From Clarireedia homoeocarpa (lineage: Eukaryota; Ascomycota; Leotiomycetes; Helotiales; Rutstroemiaceae): a stretch of DNA of 64,000 nt. This document shows, in pieces, positions 1 to 12,313 of the stretch; position 1 is the first letter of the stretch, and each line of letters starts with the position of its first letter. The notes beneath the pieces were generated by a model, which saw only the letters and a program-made list of their open reading frames with translations, had not been told where the DNA came from and ran no database searches. Position numbers and translations under genes: made by a program. Location of the stretch: the NCBI GenBank assembly GCA_001465935.1, contig LNKV01000029.1:267215-331214 (forward strand), written 5' to 3'.

Positions 1-754
1 ATAGTCTTACTATCATCATTGCCGTATGGAAAGTATCCACAGCCTACGAAAGGAAGGTATTATTGCGGCACAATTGTCGAATTCGGGGATACTCCTGATC
101 AGGATAAATATCCATATCGCTCCACGTTATAATGCGGTTTTAATCGGTTATAGATAAAATATGATCTGAGCTATATCATTGGTTCAAATTTACGGTGTAC
201 AGTGACATGGATACATTTATTTAACCTGACCACCAAGTATGTGTTGGTGGTTCGTGTATGTTGGAATGTCGAAGTTAGGAGGGGATCGTAGGAGGCGTGG
301 GGTATGAAGAAGCATTTTCAAGGCGCAGTTGGTTAATACCGGCTTCGAATGTGTAGCTCAATAGTGGTAAACGAAATTGATTGGAAGTCCGCACAAATCA
401 ATCGGGCCGAAGGGATTGCGGCTGTAGCTTTCTCATCCACTACAAAGGGTGTGTTACATTGTGAAGATATCGGGGCAAATTTCCTTTCGGATGCAGACAT
501 AATTACGTCTTTGCTTCTCACGCCACATTGGCCGCTTTATGTTGACCGATTAAATGCGCCGCATGTATGGGGCGCAGAATATCACCGTTATGTTCTTCAC
601 ATAGGATCGTACCTAGGGATTGAGCAGCCTTTATCATTTCGGTACACATAAATGGAAAATGACACAAGGCGTATAAATCTATGGGTGTATGGGCCCTCAC
701 TACTAAGACCATCCTTTCCTTACACAATTCATTCCTCTTTACTAAATCCTCACT
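1..754. other. Intergenic, no supported gene
   Basis: No recognisable gene. An open frame of about 100 codons on the plus strand (349-651) and two shorter minus-strand frames over the same bases show no domain, signal peptide or splice pattern. The last part is likely the promoter of the receptor gene that starts at 755. Confidence 0.5.
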
Positions 755-2164
755 ATGGGCCAGTCCAGTGGAGAGGTCGTAGCTTTTGCCGTAATCTTCC
801 CCCTTCTAGCATTATCCATATGCTTTCTGCGGATCTGGGCTCGTCGTGCAAAGAGTCAACCACTGGCGCCGGATGATCATCTTGTCTTTCTGGCTACGGT
901 GAGGTGCTTTCTGGGGCTTTGGAGGCACAAAGCTAACCTTGAAGCCAGTTCTTGCTCATAACTACTGGCTCTGTGCCGTTGATATGGCGTAAGTGATTAG
1001 ACATCATTCACTTTACATGATACTGTAACTTACTTTTCCTCAGTCGCTGTTGATGATAATCTAGGCAATCATCAGAAGATTCTTCCAAATGGACGACCAA
1101 TGCCTGCAACGTATACAGCTAATGTGGTATGTATCAACGTTTAATAGGCATGGAAGTATGCTGATAGCTGAACCATATGTAGTTACAGTTGGTCGTGGAG
1201 GTGACTAGCCATATTCCAATTGGACTTTCGAAATGTAGCATTCTGCTGCTTTATTTACGCATATTTCGCGGGAATGTCTTCACAATTACCACATGGACTA
1301 TGTTTGTATTAGTAGTCATTTGGATGGTGGCATTCGCATTCGCCTCCTTATTTCAATGCATCCCGATCCCGCTCTACCTTAGAGTTGGCCAGATGGGTCC
1401 AGGGTTACACTGTATAGAGACGCTCAAGTTGTACTACGCGCACTCCGGATCAGACACAGCGATGGACCTGATCATCATGGCGATTCCATGGCCGCAGATA
1501 TGGAAATTGAAGATGCCTACTAGAACGAAGCTTGCGGTGACCGCAATATTTTTCCTTGGTGCCCTGTAAGCTCGCATGATATTCCTGCATTTAAAGATGC
1601 TGACTTCGAGTAGAGCCACAGCTGCCAGCATCACTCGTATGGTTAACTTCATTTATGCGGGCCGCCAGATAGCTAGAGGAAGTAGAGATATGACTTGTGA
1701 GTTCACGAACCCTTGCTTTTTAGTAGCCTTCCAATTTGTACTGATCTCTTTTAGACCTTGTGGCGCCCACTGTTTATTGGAGTATCATAGAAGGATCACT
1801 CGCAATCATTGCTGCAACATTGCCCACCATACGACCCGTATTTCGACATGTGTCACCTGAAAGTGTCATTGCCAGTATACGAAGTATCTTGTCACTACAA
1901 TCACTACGTTCTGCTGCAGGGACGAACAGAGGCGTAGGCGCAAACGGAAACGACTTGTCGAATATTGTAGGTAAAAACGGCTCCGAAACCTCATCTGCTA
2001 AGGGTCTTAGCCAAGATGTAGCGGCCACAGGTTACGCTGGAACTCATGAGACATTCATTGAGGGTCCTGGAATCCAACTTTCTTCTTTCAATAGCGAAGC
2101 CTTGAACAGTAAGAATGGTATTATAGTTAAGAAGACGTGGGAACGGTCTCATAATGCAGTCTAG
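755..2164 (+). CDS. Pth11-like / fungal rhodopsin-domain integral membrane protein
   Basis: Multi-pass plasma-membrane protein of the fungal rhodopsin-domain family, which includes Pth11-like non-canonical GPCRs; the ligand is unknown. Six exons fit in frame: 755-898, 949-988, 1044-1126, 1183-1565, about 1614-1696 and 1755-2164. Family marks are an N-terminal helix followed by RIWAR and a PDD motif, then the segment HIPIGLSKCSILLLYLRIF, several hydrophobic helices, a SITRMV segment and a final helix with APTVYWSIIEGSLA. The roughly 100-residue tail is polar and Ser/Gly-rich, as expected for a cytosolic tail. The acceptor of exon 5 is ambiguous by three bases (1611 or 1613-1614); both choices keep the frame. 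Family assignment is firm, signalling role is inference. Confidence 0.85.
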
Positions 2165-2475
2165 ATCATCTTTGAGTCTGTAGTCGATACAGAAGACAAT
2201 CTTAGTATTTTTGAACGATCGGATATAGTTAGAACTATTAGCATTTAATTAAAATTGAATTTATTAGTAGTTTAAATTTATAATATTTTAGACTATTTAT
2301 ATAAATTGTATTTTATTATATACTATTTTAAATATTTAATTAAATTTAAATAACTTTTTTTATTTATATATTTTATAAAACTTTAATATTATAAAAATTA
2401 TCTTAAAATATTTAAATTATAGATCAACCCACCTACTGGGTATCCACCCACCTATAGATATCAAGTCGCAGCCTA
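2165..2475. repeat. AT-rich islet
   Basis: From about 2230 to 2420 the sequence is almost pure A and T, full of TTTAAAT and TTATA runs, unlike the roughly balanced flanks. This is what repeat-induced point mutation or a decayed transposon leaves in ascomycetes, but only some 200 bp remain and no coding trace is visible. It borders the duplicated Ser/Arg-rich relic. Confidence 0.6.
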
Positions 2476-2640
2476 GTCGTGGTTATCACTATAGCTTGAC
2501 AATCTCCTACTGGGACTACCACGTCGATTCGAGTGGGAGTTACGGGAAGAGGATCGTTTATTTGGCTTGCTGTCGTTATCACTTGGCGGTGGACTATGTC
2601 TACGTCGCCTCGATAGGGAGTTTGGGGAAGCGGATCGTTC
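2476..2640 (-). repeat. Tandem duplication within a Ser/Arg-rich frame
   Basis: Two imperfect copies, 2476-2560 and 2571-2640, share blocks such as GGATCGTT, GGGAGTT, CGACGT/CGTCG and GTTATCAC. On the minus strand they sit in an open frame of about 58-68 codons (2473 to about 2679) encoding a Ser/Arg/Asn-rich peptide that starts MPSERSASPNSLSRRRRHS. A second minus frame across the same bases also stays open for 105 codons, so coding is not proven. The composition recalls SR-type or transposon Gag N-termini; I do not recognise a family. Confidence 0.5.
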
Positions 2641-4565
2641 ACTTGGCATGATGGAATAGGAATTATAAAGAATTGCCAATGTACTGAAAAGTTAGGGATG
2701 ATGATATTTGGGAACGAGTAGAGTAAAGAGAGGATGGACTGATTGAACAACAGAGATTGTACGACAAACGGGGTTCAAGTATTAGAAATACTCAAAGAGC
2801 AGGTATAGCTTGCCCATCGCAATGGCCACCTGAAAACGCAGCCTCAAGGGATATTCTGTTAGGAGGTCTCGTCGTAGCATAGATCAATGGTATAAATGGT
2901 GAGTTCGGCAATGGCATGAGCCAACTGGAGAAGTAGAAGGCATAGCCTGAAGGTCAATATTGAAGAACTATGGTCGAGTAAAAGTCTTTATTGCAGTATT
3001 CGTGTAAATGGCTCGAAATAAGAGACCGGGCGCCTAGCGCGTTGGTAAAGCCCTGCGCAGAATTTTCCCAGGTTCGGCATTGGGATTGTAATTGCAGGAA
3101 AAGAAGTACGAAAGACTTTCTTGGTATTGCAGCGACTGGAAGAGGCAAGCTGGAGGTTTTGTCTGTCTCACTAGGCGGGCCCGAATGACCAACGACGGAA
3201 AGTCACACTCACTACGAGGCTGAGTGAGTGCCCACGTGCTTATAGTGACTGAACCATTTAATCACTTGATTATAGAAACGCGCCCGAACGCTTGTTGTGA
3301 ACCCGACACCAGGCGCTAGAGAACGAAAACAACTTTCTAGTTAACGTCTTCAATCATGTCAGCATGCTTCCTGGCGAGGTGGCAGTACTAATCATTTCAC
3401 GAAGGAGTAGAGCACTCGTTCTTCAACAATCGTGATGTCGATGGTACGTTTGCGAGAGTGTTGATTCTTGACGGCTTTGATGGATCATTTCGGGTTTGTT
3501 GTGTATGATGTACGTAGGTGATGGAGGAATTTTAGACGCGTCAAGATTCTAGAGGCTTTCGGACAGATAAGAACCTCACTGGCGGCTTATCGCACATGAC
3601 ATGCCAACATCCTGCTCTTGCTACTTGGTCGCCGCTCTAAGCAAGAGCAAGAGCAAGAACAACAGCAAGAGCAAGAGTGAAGATGTAGATTTGCAAGTGC
3701 ACCGACGTCTGTACCGTGACATGACGCTTCTTGTACCGGATTGTAGGGAGTCTATGAGAGATATGTACATCTGTATATATATCTGTATATATCTCTGTAT
3801 ATATCTCTGTGAGAAGACGGCGTGATGCGGTGAAGGAGTAAAGCAGCAACTTCAGCAACAGTCAACATTGTTGCGTAACATTGACCATTCACGGCCTTCG
3901 AATTACAGTCATGATCGGTAAGACTTGAGCAAAGCCACATTACATTGCAACCACTTATCCATGGAAGTCGCATCTGACCTCTTCCTCTTCCCTTCCTCTG
4001 CTTCATCCCAAACAACTTTCCCAGTCATCCATAACTCCGACCTCATCACCACTCACGACATTCGTCGCGACATCGTCAAGTCTCAGGCCACACCAATAAA
4101 CACTGCCGGTGCTCACCAACACTCCACTTTCTTGCAGTATCTAAGTGCATGCATGCCATGGAATCCAGTATCCGGTAGCCCTTATACAGTAGTTTATTCT
4201 ACGACCGTTTACTCCAACCCGCTCTCCATCTCCCCATTCATATCTTCACGTCCGTGACATCCTCTAGAGATCCCTCGGACTTGGTGTGAGGTTCGCCAGA
4301 GAAAAGGGAACAAATAGAACAAAGACGAGAAAGCGTCAGATTCATTCTTGATTCATCCAACCAACCAACCCCCTTACCACAAAGTCACCCTCTCCCGTCA
4401 TAATCGATCCTACCAGATCCAACATCACATAGCTGGTCCATTTATCTCAACCAAATAACTTGAAACATCCTAGTTATTAGAGAGAGACATCCGACCACCT
4501 GCTTTGCTTATCAATGAACCCCGCGATTGAACATCAATATCATCATCACTACCATCATCATCATC
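2641..4565. other. Long intergenic stretch with microsatellites
   Basis: No gene recognised. Low-complexity tracts are visible: GCAAGA-type repeats at about 3641-3678 and a TATATCTGTA/TATATCTCTG repeat at about 3768-3810. From about 3925 on, the plus strand is pyrimidine-rich and open for 110 codons without an ATG start; it looks like promoter and 5' leader of the gene at 4566. Confidence 0.5.
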
Positions 4566-5826
4566 ATGCCCGCTTTACAGCAACCAGCTCGACAGCAATC
4601 CAACAACGCTGCTCACAATAGACAGAATAGGAGGCACGTCGCAGCTATGGAGAGATCGAATGCTGTCCCCGACAGATTGCGCCAGGAAGGTATTTCAGAT
4701 ACCCTCAAACATGGAATTGAGGAATGATTCTAACATCCTTCTAGCAGAATCCTGGGTTGAGATATCCTCCGAACCCTCTTCATCGTCTCTCTCCTCTATC
4801 GGCGACGAAATAGTAACAACCGGATTACGAGTATCACAAGGCCCTAATGCACGACGACGTAGACGAGCCACCGGGCCATCGCAGACCAATTTGGGAAATA
4901 GGCAGAGAAGTACAAGCAGTCAAGAAGAGTACGAGGAAAGCGAAAGCGAAGAGGATCACGTAATGACGATTTCTAATGAACATATCTCTCCGCCCGTTAG
5001 AGTATCCGCACAAGAAATATACGATGCAGAATCGGAGGATGATGACGATGAAAACGGAACAGCGTTGGGAATGCGAACAGATGAACCATTCACACCACAA
5101 CCCAACGCATTTTCTCATCCGCCATCATCACAAGCTTATCGCAGCTCCGTACCCGGATCCTACTTCCCACGACAAAACCATCACCACCCTCACGCACGAC
5201 CGTCCTCTAACCCAAGCCGTGCACCCACCCGAGAACAATCCTATAACACTCATTCCCGCCATGTCGATCACGATGCCGCACTCCGCGCCAGTCTCACCAC
5301 TCTCCTCTCCTGCGCGGCCGCCGCTCGCGGTCTACCAAAGCACCCATCCTTAAACAACATCAGCAACGAACCAATGGGGCTCCGAATTGTCCCCGAATCC
5401 GAACTTCTCGGCGTGTCCCCAAGCCCTGCAGCCAACATCTCACGTCCGTTCTCACCGACCCGCACACGCAGCTCTCCATCCACCTCATCCCGCGAAGCCA
5501 AAGAAGATGCCGGGAAGCGGAAAGCTGTGCAAACAAAATCGAACCGCGCGATGAAGAAGAAGAAGGGAGAGATGGCTGAAGAAGCGTTTATTTCACCTAC
5601 ATTGCTGACGTGGGTGATGAGTGCGGGGGTGGTCGTTTTGGTGTCGGTCGTGGGATTTGGCGCGGGGTATGTGATTGGAAGGGAGGTGGGGAGACAGGAA
5701 GCGTTGGGTGGGTGGAATGGGACGATGGCGGATGCGGGATGTGGAAGGGAGGTGGCGAGGAGTGGAAGTGGTGGGTTGAAGAAGTTTAAATGGGGTGGGA
5801 AGGTTGCGAGAAGTATTGTTGCTTAG
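4566..5826 (+). CDS. Serine-rich tail-anchored membrane protein with AIM/LIR-like motif
   Basis: Two exons, 4566-4689 and 4745-5826, joined across a 55-bp intron with a TTCTAAC branch point; product 401 residues. The N-terminal 40 residues are Gln/Asn/Arg-rich. Around residues 43-53 lies ESWVEISSEPS, whose core W45-V-E-I48 fits the W-x-x-I/L/V Atg8-interacting motif with acidic neighbours. A long disordered Ser/Pro/acidic region follows, then a lysine-rich patch, then one strong hydrophobic helix near the C-terminus (about residues 330-352, starting LLTWVMSAGVV) and a basic tail of about 45 residues. No enzymatic domain is visible. The protein looks conserved in style among filamentous fungi but I cannot name it. 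A role as membrane-bound autophagy receptor is inference only. Confidence 0.75.
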
Positions 5827-6536
5827 AGGGCGGCGGAAGCAGCCCTGATGGTTTGCTTTGAAGATGAGACAACCCGGATGACACCGATGACGATTTTGAC
5901 AATAGGGAGATATCGATGATATACCATGAGCGAGCGTGGATTGCATACTTAGTTTTTTATTTTTATTTTATTTTTAATCTTACACTTTGGAGCTGAGCAT
6001 TGGGTTATACAATACACATCTCAGAGGGGGTTCTCTCTATGTTTCTGGTATATTTGAGCGTTCTTGGTTTGGGGTTTATGATATGGGGAGAGGAATAATC
6101 TATCTTGTGCTGGAACAGGGAAATTGATAAACTATTTATATTAAAGAACGAGGATTTCTGGACGTCTTTCTGTTTATATGGTGATCTCTGGGAGTATAAT
6201 ATCCCCTCACAATGGAACGTATCTTGTACAAAATATGAACTACCCCTCCCATAGTACTGTATGATGTCCCCATAAGCTCTAGTTCTATTCACGACCGCCG
6301 GCTTCGTTAAACATTGAGCACACATGTATGAGTAGAATAGGCTTGAAAAGTTCATTACTTCATTATACGATCGCACTAGACTAAATGCTTAAGGATAGCA
6401 GGTATATCCATGTACTAGCCACTACGCATCCTGTCGCGAACGAGAAAGGTTTCTGGCGTCAATAATCACCTTTTGATTTCAGAACCGAATCTTTGATAGC
6501 GGGGAAGTACTACGATATGTTATGTTAGTGTATGCT
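5827..6536. other. Intergenic, convergent 3' ends
   Basis: Sits between the 3' ends of two convergent genes. AT-rich stretches around 5950-5990 could serve polyadenylation. No coding signal seen. Confidence 0.5.
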
Positions 6537-8567
6537 CTAGGCCTTAAGATCGCACTGAAAATGGACAGCACAAATACAATGCGCAGAGCAAATTGACATG
6601 AAAAAATAAACCGCAAAGGGGAAGAAACTGTAAGGGAAATTAAAAAAAAAAAAAAAAAAAAAGGAATACTAACCGGTGTCCCAAAACCCGTTGCCGCATC
6701 CCACCCCTTTGTAGCCGGGAACCCCGCCGTCCCACATCCGCTCGCACTCCCAATCGTCACATCCGTAAACGCCTTCCAGCCCTTCTTATACAGCCACGGA
6801 TTCAAGAACCCCAGAACCGGTTTCCCTGCCGCAATCAACGCATCATTCACCAACGCCAAAATCGCTGATGCCGTTGGCGTCGCAGCAGATGTCCCGTCGA
6901 GAATTCTGATCGTGCCGTTCCACACGGTGATATAACGATACCCCTGCGCCGCGATATCGGGGAATGCACGCCCGGAAGCGTTATACAAGGAGGAGATATT
7001 CCTTGGCAGAGACTTCAAGTATGGCTTTACCGCGGAGTCTTGGTACGCAGGGCGCGGGAAGTAGCGCGAGAAGCCGCCGCCGGAAACGTACCCGTTGCGG
7101 GAATCGGTGGCGACGACTTCAGGGTTGATGAACTTGGTGCCGCCAACGGAGGTCACGTAGGGGCAGGTAGAGGGGAACATGGCGAGGAAGGTGGTAGAAT
7201 TGCTGCCGTCATTGGAGACGCATGTTCCGTTTGCGCCGACGCCATTGTCGCCAGAGCCGAAGAGCACCGAGACGCCGCGCGCGCCGAGCTGCGCGAAAGC
7301 TTGGCAGACGCGGAGAGCGTACGTGTATGGGACGGTTTGCTCAGTGTCTTGGTAGGAGTTGCTGACGACGGAGGGGAGCGCGCTGTCGGATTGCGCGAGC
7401 ATGTATTGCAGCCAGATGAGGTAGGGTTCGTTGGTGTCGGTGGGGGTTTGCAGGTCCGGGGTGAAGGGTGGACTGCCGCCTGTGGTGTAGGCGATCATGG
7501 GGGTGGGATAGGCAATGCCGAGGATGGTTTCGGAGTCGAGGTTGCCTTCGAGGTCTTTGCCGGCGGCGAGCTCGGTGGCGTTTTCTTGCGTTTGCTCGTT
7601 GTTGCCGCCGTTGATTATTTGCACGTCGAAGGTGTCGGCTGCGGAAGCGGCTTCGGGACGGTACTGTTCGAGGAATAGTTTGGTGTCGGAGCGGTTGTTG
7701 GATTCGCCGAGGTAGTCGGTGAGGGCGACTTTGTTCTTGGAGGCGGATTGCACTTTGTAGTCAATGGTGCCGTAGAGAGTTCGAAGGCAGTCGGGGGTGA
7801 CGGCTGAGACATTGCATACGTCGGCAGCTGTTTGACCAACTGTGGGGGGTGTGTATGCCGCCTGGGGAAGAGCCTGGTATTGTGTGACTTCTTCTACCTT
7901 CTTCATCGTTTTTGCTTGTGGGCGGGGTCGAAAGAATGAGGTGGTAGGTTGAATGGTCTCGATGTGCTCATGTAGATGAACCGGGAGAGACCATTGTGGA
8001 GTGCGAACAATATATTCTCCACCTTCGTGACCATAGATGGAATATTCTGTATCCAAAAGACGTTCCACCTCACTAATTGGTAGACTGACTTGAATCCAGT
8101 CCTTTGCGGGGGTATATGTGAGCGACCCAGCTCCAATATTGTTGTCTTCGAGCCATTCGTGAACCAACTCAATGGTTTCATCTGCAGGCTTGATCAAATC
8201 ATTGACCTCATCCTGACTTAAGTGTTGGCCGTATCGTTCATGAAAAGGGTCGGAGACTAATTGATTGTGTCAGCCTATAATTCTTTGTAGCAAGTCGTTT
8301 GTATCAACTGGGAGCCCCGCAGTCGCATGAGAATTTCCAGAGGTATATACCTTCATAAAGATGTCGTTCCAACTCATCGAATTGACTTTGTTTCAATCCG
8401 ATCTGCAAATTGATCACTGAACCCTCATGCGCAGGCCCAACACGAGACCATTGAGGAGGTACAAAGTGCGACTCTTTCACAGCATACGGAGTACGAGCTT
8501 TAATGGGTGAGCTCGACACGAAGCTGGCAGCAAACAATGCCGCAATTGCGGTAATCGAAGAAACCAT
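6537..8567 (-). CDS. Secreted sedolisin-family (S53) tripeptidyl-peptidase-like protease
   Basis: Acid serine-carboxyl protease of family S53, predicted secreted. Exons: 8567-8351, 8256-6675/6674 and a short last exon. The ATG at 8567 gives a clean signal peptide (MVSSITAIAALFAASFVSSS); an in-frame ATG 39 bases upstream is less likely. A prodomain follows, with the typical SDPFHERYGQHLS segment spanning intron 1. Catalytic residues are all present: E309 and D313 in LEGNLD, oxyanion D409 in GSGDNG and S529 in DGTSAATP. The body ends at ATGFGTP, where the family normally has only a few more residues. The last intron starts GTTAGT and contains a run of 21 T on the coding strand; the acceptor before 6554 gives a six-residue end and about 605 residues in total, while an acceptor before 6627 gives a longer unrelated tail. 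The last exon is therefore uncertain. Confidence 0.88.
6642..6662. repeat. Homopolymer A21 (T21 on the coding strand)
   Basis: Twenty-one consecutive A on the plus strand, inside the last intron of the sedolisin gene just after the donor. Such runs are length-unstable and error-prone in sequencing. Confidence 0.9.
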
Positions 8568-11111
8568 GATCACCAATTGACTCTCGAACGCACGAGTAAA
8601 GACCAAGAAAGCTTGACTGCTTGTAATAACTCCTGAGGGGATTCCATTTTAAATGCTTCTTTTCTGCGCCTCTTCTTGCAGCAACTCCACTCCATGCTGT
8701 ACTAGGTAGGGCGGACGCTCAGTTACGTCCCACACCTTATCAACGGATGTTGGGGTATACGACCTTCCGGAAAGGGTATCGTGTGCAGTAAGGTACCATA
8801 GGATAAATGAGGTGGCGAAGGTATTCCCGGTAAATTTCCCAGATCTAGAAGGAGGTTATCAACCTTCATATTGTTCTTGCGCTGTGATGACAGTTGTGAT
8901 GACCGCTTAATGGTAAGTTGTTACTTCGTAAGTAACTATCTATCCCCTTTGTGTTGTGAAAAGGAAGCCGAGCTGGTCAAAGAGGGGTAGAAGATGGGTT
9001 TAAAGGATAAGCTGCAGTAAGCTTGGCTCTGATGCTTCATGCTGGGGCTGGCTGGACCCGAATACACACGGAAGTACGTGCTGTACAGAAAGGCCGATGA
9101 GTTTTCATTCCGTCTCGGAAACTCCCTCTCTTATTCAGCATGTTGCGCAAATGCGATTGGAAATGAACGTATGTAGTACACATATTTGCAGACTGCGAGT
9201 TATTCGCAGCCTCTCTTCTGCATTTCAAAATTACAAGTGCCGCCATGCGCTTTCGGTGTTCCCAGAATGGCCGTTGCACCAATGGACGACGCAAAGTTTT
9301 TGTTTCTCAAGAAATACAGCCTTCGGTTCAGTCGAGGGTGGATAACAATGTTGTGATTCTGTCGAGGCTCATTCATGGTCATAAACATGAATTGATTTCG
9401 TCTAAACTTGGAAAGGCATCGGTTGCTCCTATGTTGCTTAGTGGCTGTCGTATTGCGGAAGGGCAAATGATAATGATTTGAATCTTGCCGTTTGCCATGG
9501 CATTGCAATTTTACACACACCCCAAGTTGGTTTCCTTCCATTTCAATTGTTATGTTTTCGTTATTCTAGGGTTGTTGTGAGTTTGAAAAGAGCTCTGCTT
9601 GCGGCCCGATGTCTACAGCTCCCTGGACACATTGCACGCTGATGAGAGGTTGGCGCTGTGTAAGTGCAATATTGAGACTACATTAAAAAGAACTGCAAGG
9701 ACCCATTGCTTTAATATTTCTTGTCATTGCCTTTCTCCTTCTATATTGAGAGAGAGAGAGACTGGCCAAGAAAGCAAACAGACTTAAGAAGTTAAGTACC
9801 CGTGGCCTAGATATGGATATCTGACATATAGTCAGCGATTCAGAGCACCGACAAAAATACCATGCTGATGATATACTATCCGATGCTCGCTTGTCCTTTC
9901 ATGATCTATAAACAAAGAAACATGAGCCGAAGTTGACAACTTTGAACAGCGACCATGCAAAAAGGTCTAGCGACCTAGTGAAGTAAATTCACGATTAGAA
10001 ACCACCCGAAATTTCTTCAGTTGGTGATGAGATGGAGTGCTGTTTCCCGAAGATTATATGCTCATGGTCAAACTTACGTTTCATGTTGATGTTGAATCAG
10101 TAACAGTGCGGCGTTGGTGTTCCCCTCGCTGAGAGAAGACTCGAAATCAAAAAAGTATGAAAGGAATTCAGACCAAAATAATCCCCGACATTAATCACAC
10201 ATTGAAACACCATAATTTTATTTTCAATAGACGTTCACACCTCACATCTGAAGCATATTCTGCTTCTTGCAGAGGCTAGCCGAAAATCTCTGAAACGTAC
10301 TAATTCATTCAGCTCTGAACAGATTTATATGTGGATGTCTAGTGTGGGTAATCGTCAATGTTTGAAATGGGAATAGACTGGTTGAGATCAATTTCCAGCA
10401 GAATTCATGATGCAGTCCTTTATGGGCCGCAGTGCTACCAGCCAGCCAGAGCGGCCATCGGGCGATCCAGTATATTGGCACCTCTTGGTATCGAGTTGCA
10501 GATATGCCTAGTGGTGGTAACCGAAAATCACTGCTTTGTGTATTTTTGATGAGATCCCGGCGAGCGACACTTACGATTATCCATTTGAAATTCAAGTGTA
10601 TTAATTGGGAAAGAGACCGGTTGAGACGAGGGCTGTTCTGATAATTCAGTCACAGATCTATCAAGTGCTGTATTTTGTTTTCCATGTGGACTGCTGGTAA
10701 TGTTCCATGAGCACTTCATAGAGTACCAGAGCACTCAATTATCAAAAGTATCGACAGGTCAGTTGCCGTCACTGTTATTCGGTCTCATTCTTGGCCACAC
10801 CGAAAGGGGCGAAGCAGCCAGCTGCCCCACCCGAAGCGCACAACTCGCTCGTCTCTCAAGACTTGCTTGCCTAGCATCTGGCCTCGTCAGCTATTTTGTA
10901 TGAAAATACATGACAAACAACAATATAAACATTGGGTTAGTAACTTCTTTGATAGACGAAAAGATAAAGATTAGCTAGCAAGCTAACATTTTTTCTGATT
11001 TCCATTCTATCACTTCTGATGTCAACCTTCATTCTTTTCAATATCTCACCAAGCGCACGAGATACTGCGGTCAATAGTGGGACATAAGCTCATCCTTTTA
11101 CTACCCTCAAG
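8568..11111. other. Long intergenic stretch, no gene seen
   Basis: Several open frames of 60-113 codons overlap on both strands around 9037-9541 and 10305-10734, but none has a signal peptide, domain, or splice-compatible neighbours. I see nothing supported here. Confidence 0.45.
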
Positions 11112-11816
11112 ATGGCAGAACAAGAATTGACTCCTCAAAAGCCCAATTTAAACTTTGTAAATGCCACCAAATTCGAAATAGATGAATCAGGGTTGAGGCT
11201 TGCAGGATGTCTCAATGACGAGGTACAAAGACTAGACGACTAAACAATAATTGTGCTGTCCAGACATGGAACAAAACAATGATGATTATGTTCAAAGTAA
11301 TGAATAAAATCGAGTAAAGATGGACAGTGACAACTATCTTCATGGTCCAAACTTCACGATCTTCTATCTTGAATTCCAATTCCATACGAATTCAAACAAT
11401 CATATTTAAAACAGGCAACCCAGAAGAACATCACAAAATGGAATCCTATCCCACTGCACAACAGATGCCAAACGAACTACCGCCTCCCTTCAAGAGTATC
11501 GGACATTTTATACACGCGCAAGTAATGGCTCGGTGGCTTTACGAATCCGTTTGCTAACTAGTAGAACGTTACGACGATCTCGGTATCCGTCTCGAATGCT
11601 TAGGTTATACATATACTTCATATAGAAAGTATCTGGGCTATTTTATGATTTTCACTGGAAATGGCAACATCACCGAAGACCATATAAAAGAGAGATTATT
11701 GCAGAACAATAGATGTGCTGGTCTTAAGTGGGTAGGCTACGCATCAACCTTCCCCGAACATCCCGAATATTGTAAAGTTTCGTTTTGTTCCATTAACCGG
11801 GCTCTATATTGTTACT
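11112..11816 (+). pseudogene. Possible multi-exon gene relic, unrecognised
   Basis: An ATG at 11112 opens 37 codons that end at a good donor, followed by a short intron-like stretch with GACTAAAC and acceptor at about 11262. Further plus-strand open pieces follow: about 11327-11530, ending before a strong intron-like GTAATG..GCTAACTAGTAG, and about 11573-11816 (a piece with FTGNGNITEDHIKERLL). The pieces do not join in one frame with the splice sites I can see, so this is either a decayed gene or one with splicing I could not resolve. No family recognised. Confidence 0.25.
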
Positions 11817-12313
11817 GAGCATCTGAGGGAGAACGACGCCACAAGAACAACCGGCATCCGACTGCTTTTCTTATAGTAAAATGAAATTCAAAGTTCCGCA
11901 CTCGTCGAAATGATATACTTCTCGACTGATCGACTTGTTCAGATGTGCTAGAGTTATTTGACAATAAAAAAAATAATTCCTGTTCTGAACGAATGTGCAT
12001 ACTACAGCCTCTACATGGTCGAAGTAAACTAAAGTGAGATGGACATATAGAAGCAATGAATCGATTAATTTAAAACATGTGCACCTATCGAAGAAGCAAG
12101 AGGGAACAAATGTGATGCGAAAGGAACTCTCTTAGGCGCGTCGTAACACAGATTAAGCGTTGGAAACCTTCAAACAGAATAATAAAAAGAGGTAATTCTC
12201 TACTTGAAAGTAATAAAACATATAGAACGTGAACTTGGAAACTTGTCCCTCAAGATTGACTGGACGATGCGATATCACCTTAGAATAAATGACCTTCCGC
12301 AATTCGAGAAAAT
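11817..12313. other. Intergenic, nothing seen
   Basis: Short AT-rich stretch downstream of the monooxygenase gene. No coding or structural signal recognised. Confidence 0.45.

Noticed and set aside
7040..7678. 212-codon plus-strand open frame
   Set aside because: Antisense shadow of the sedolisin coding region with a biased Gly/Ala/Val composition.
10351..10625. Two similar phrases TGGGAA..GAGAC(C/T)GGTTGAGA about 230 bp apart
   Set aside because: Only about 20 bases agree and flanks do not align, so chance is plausible.
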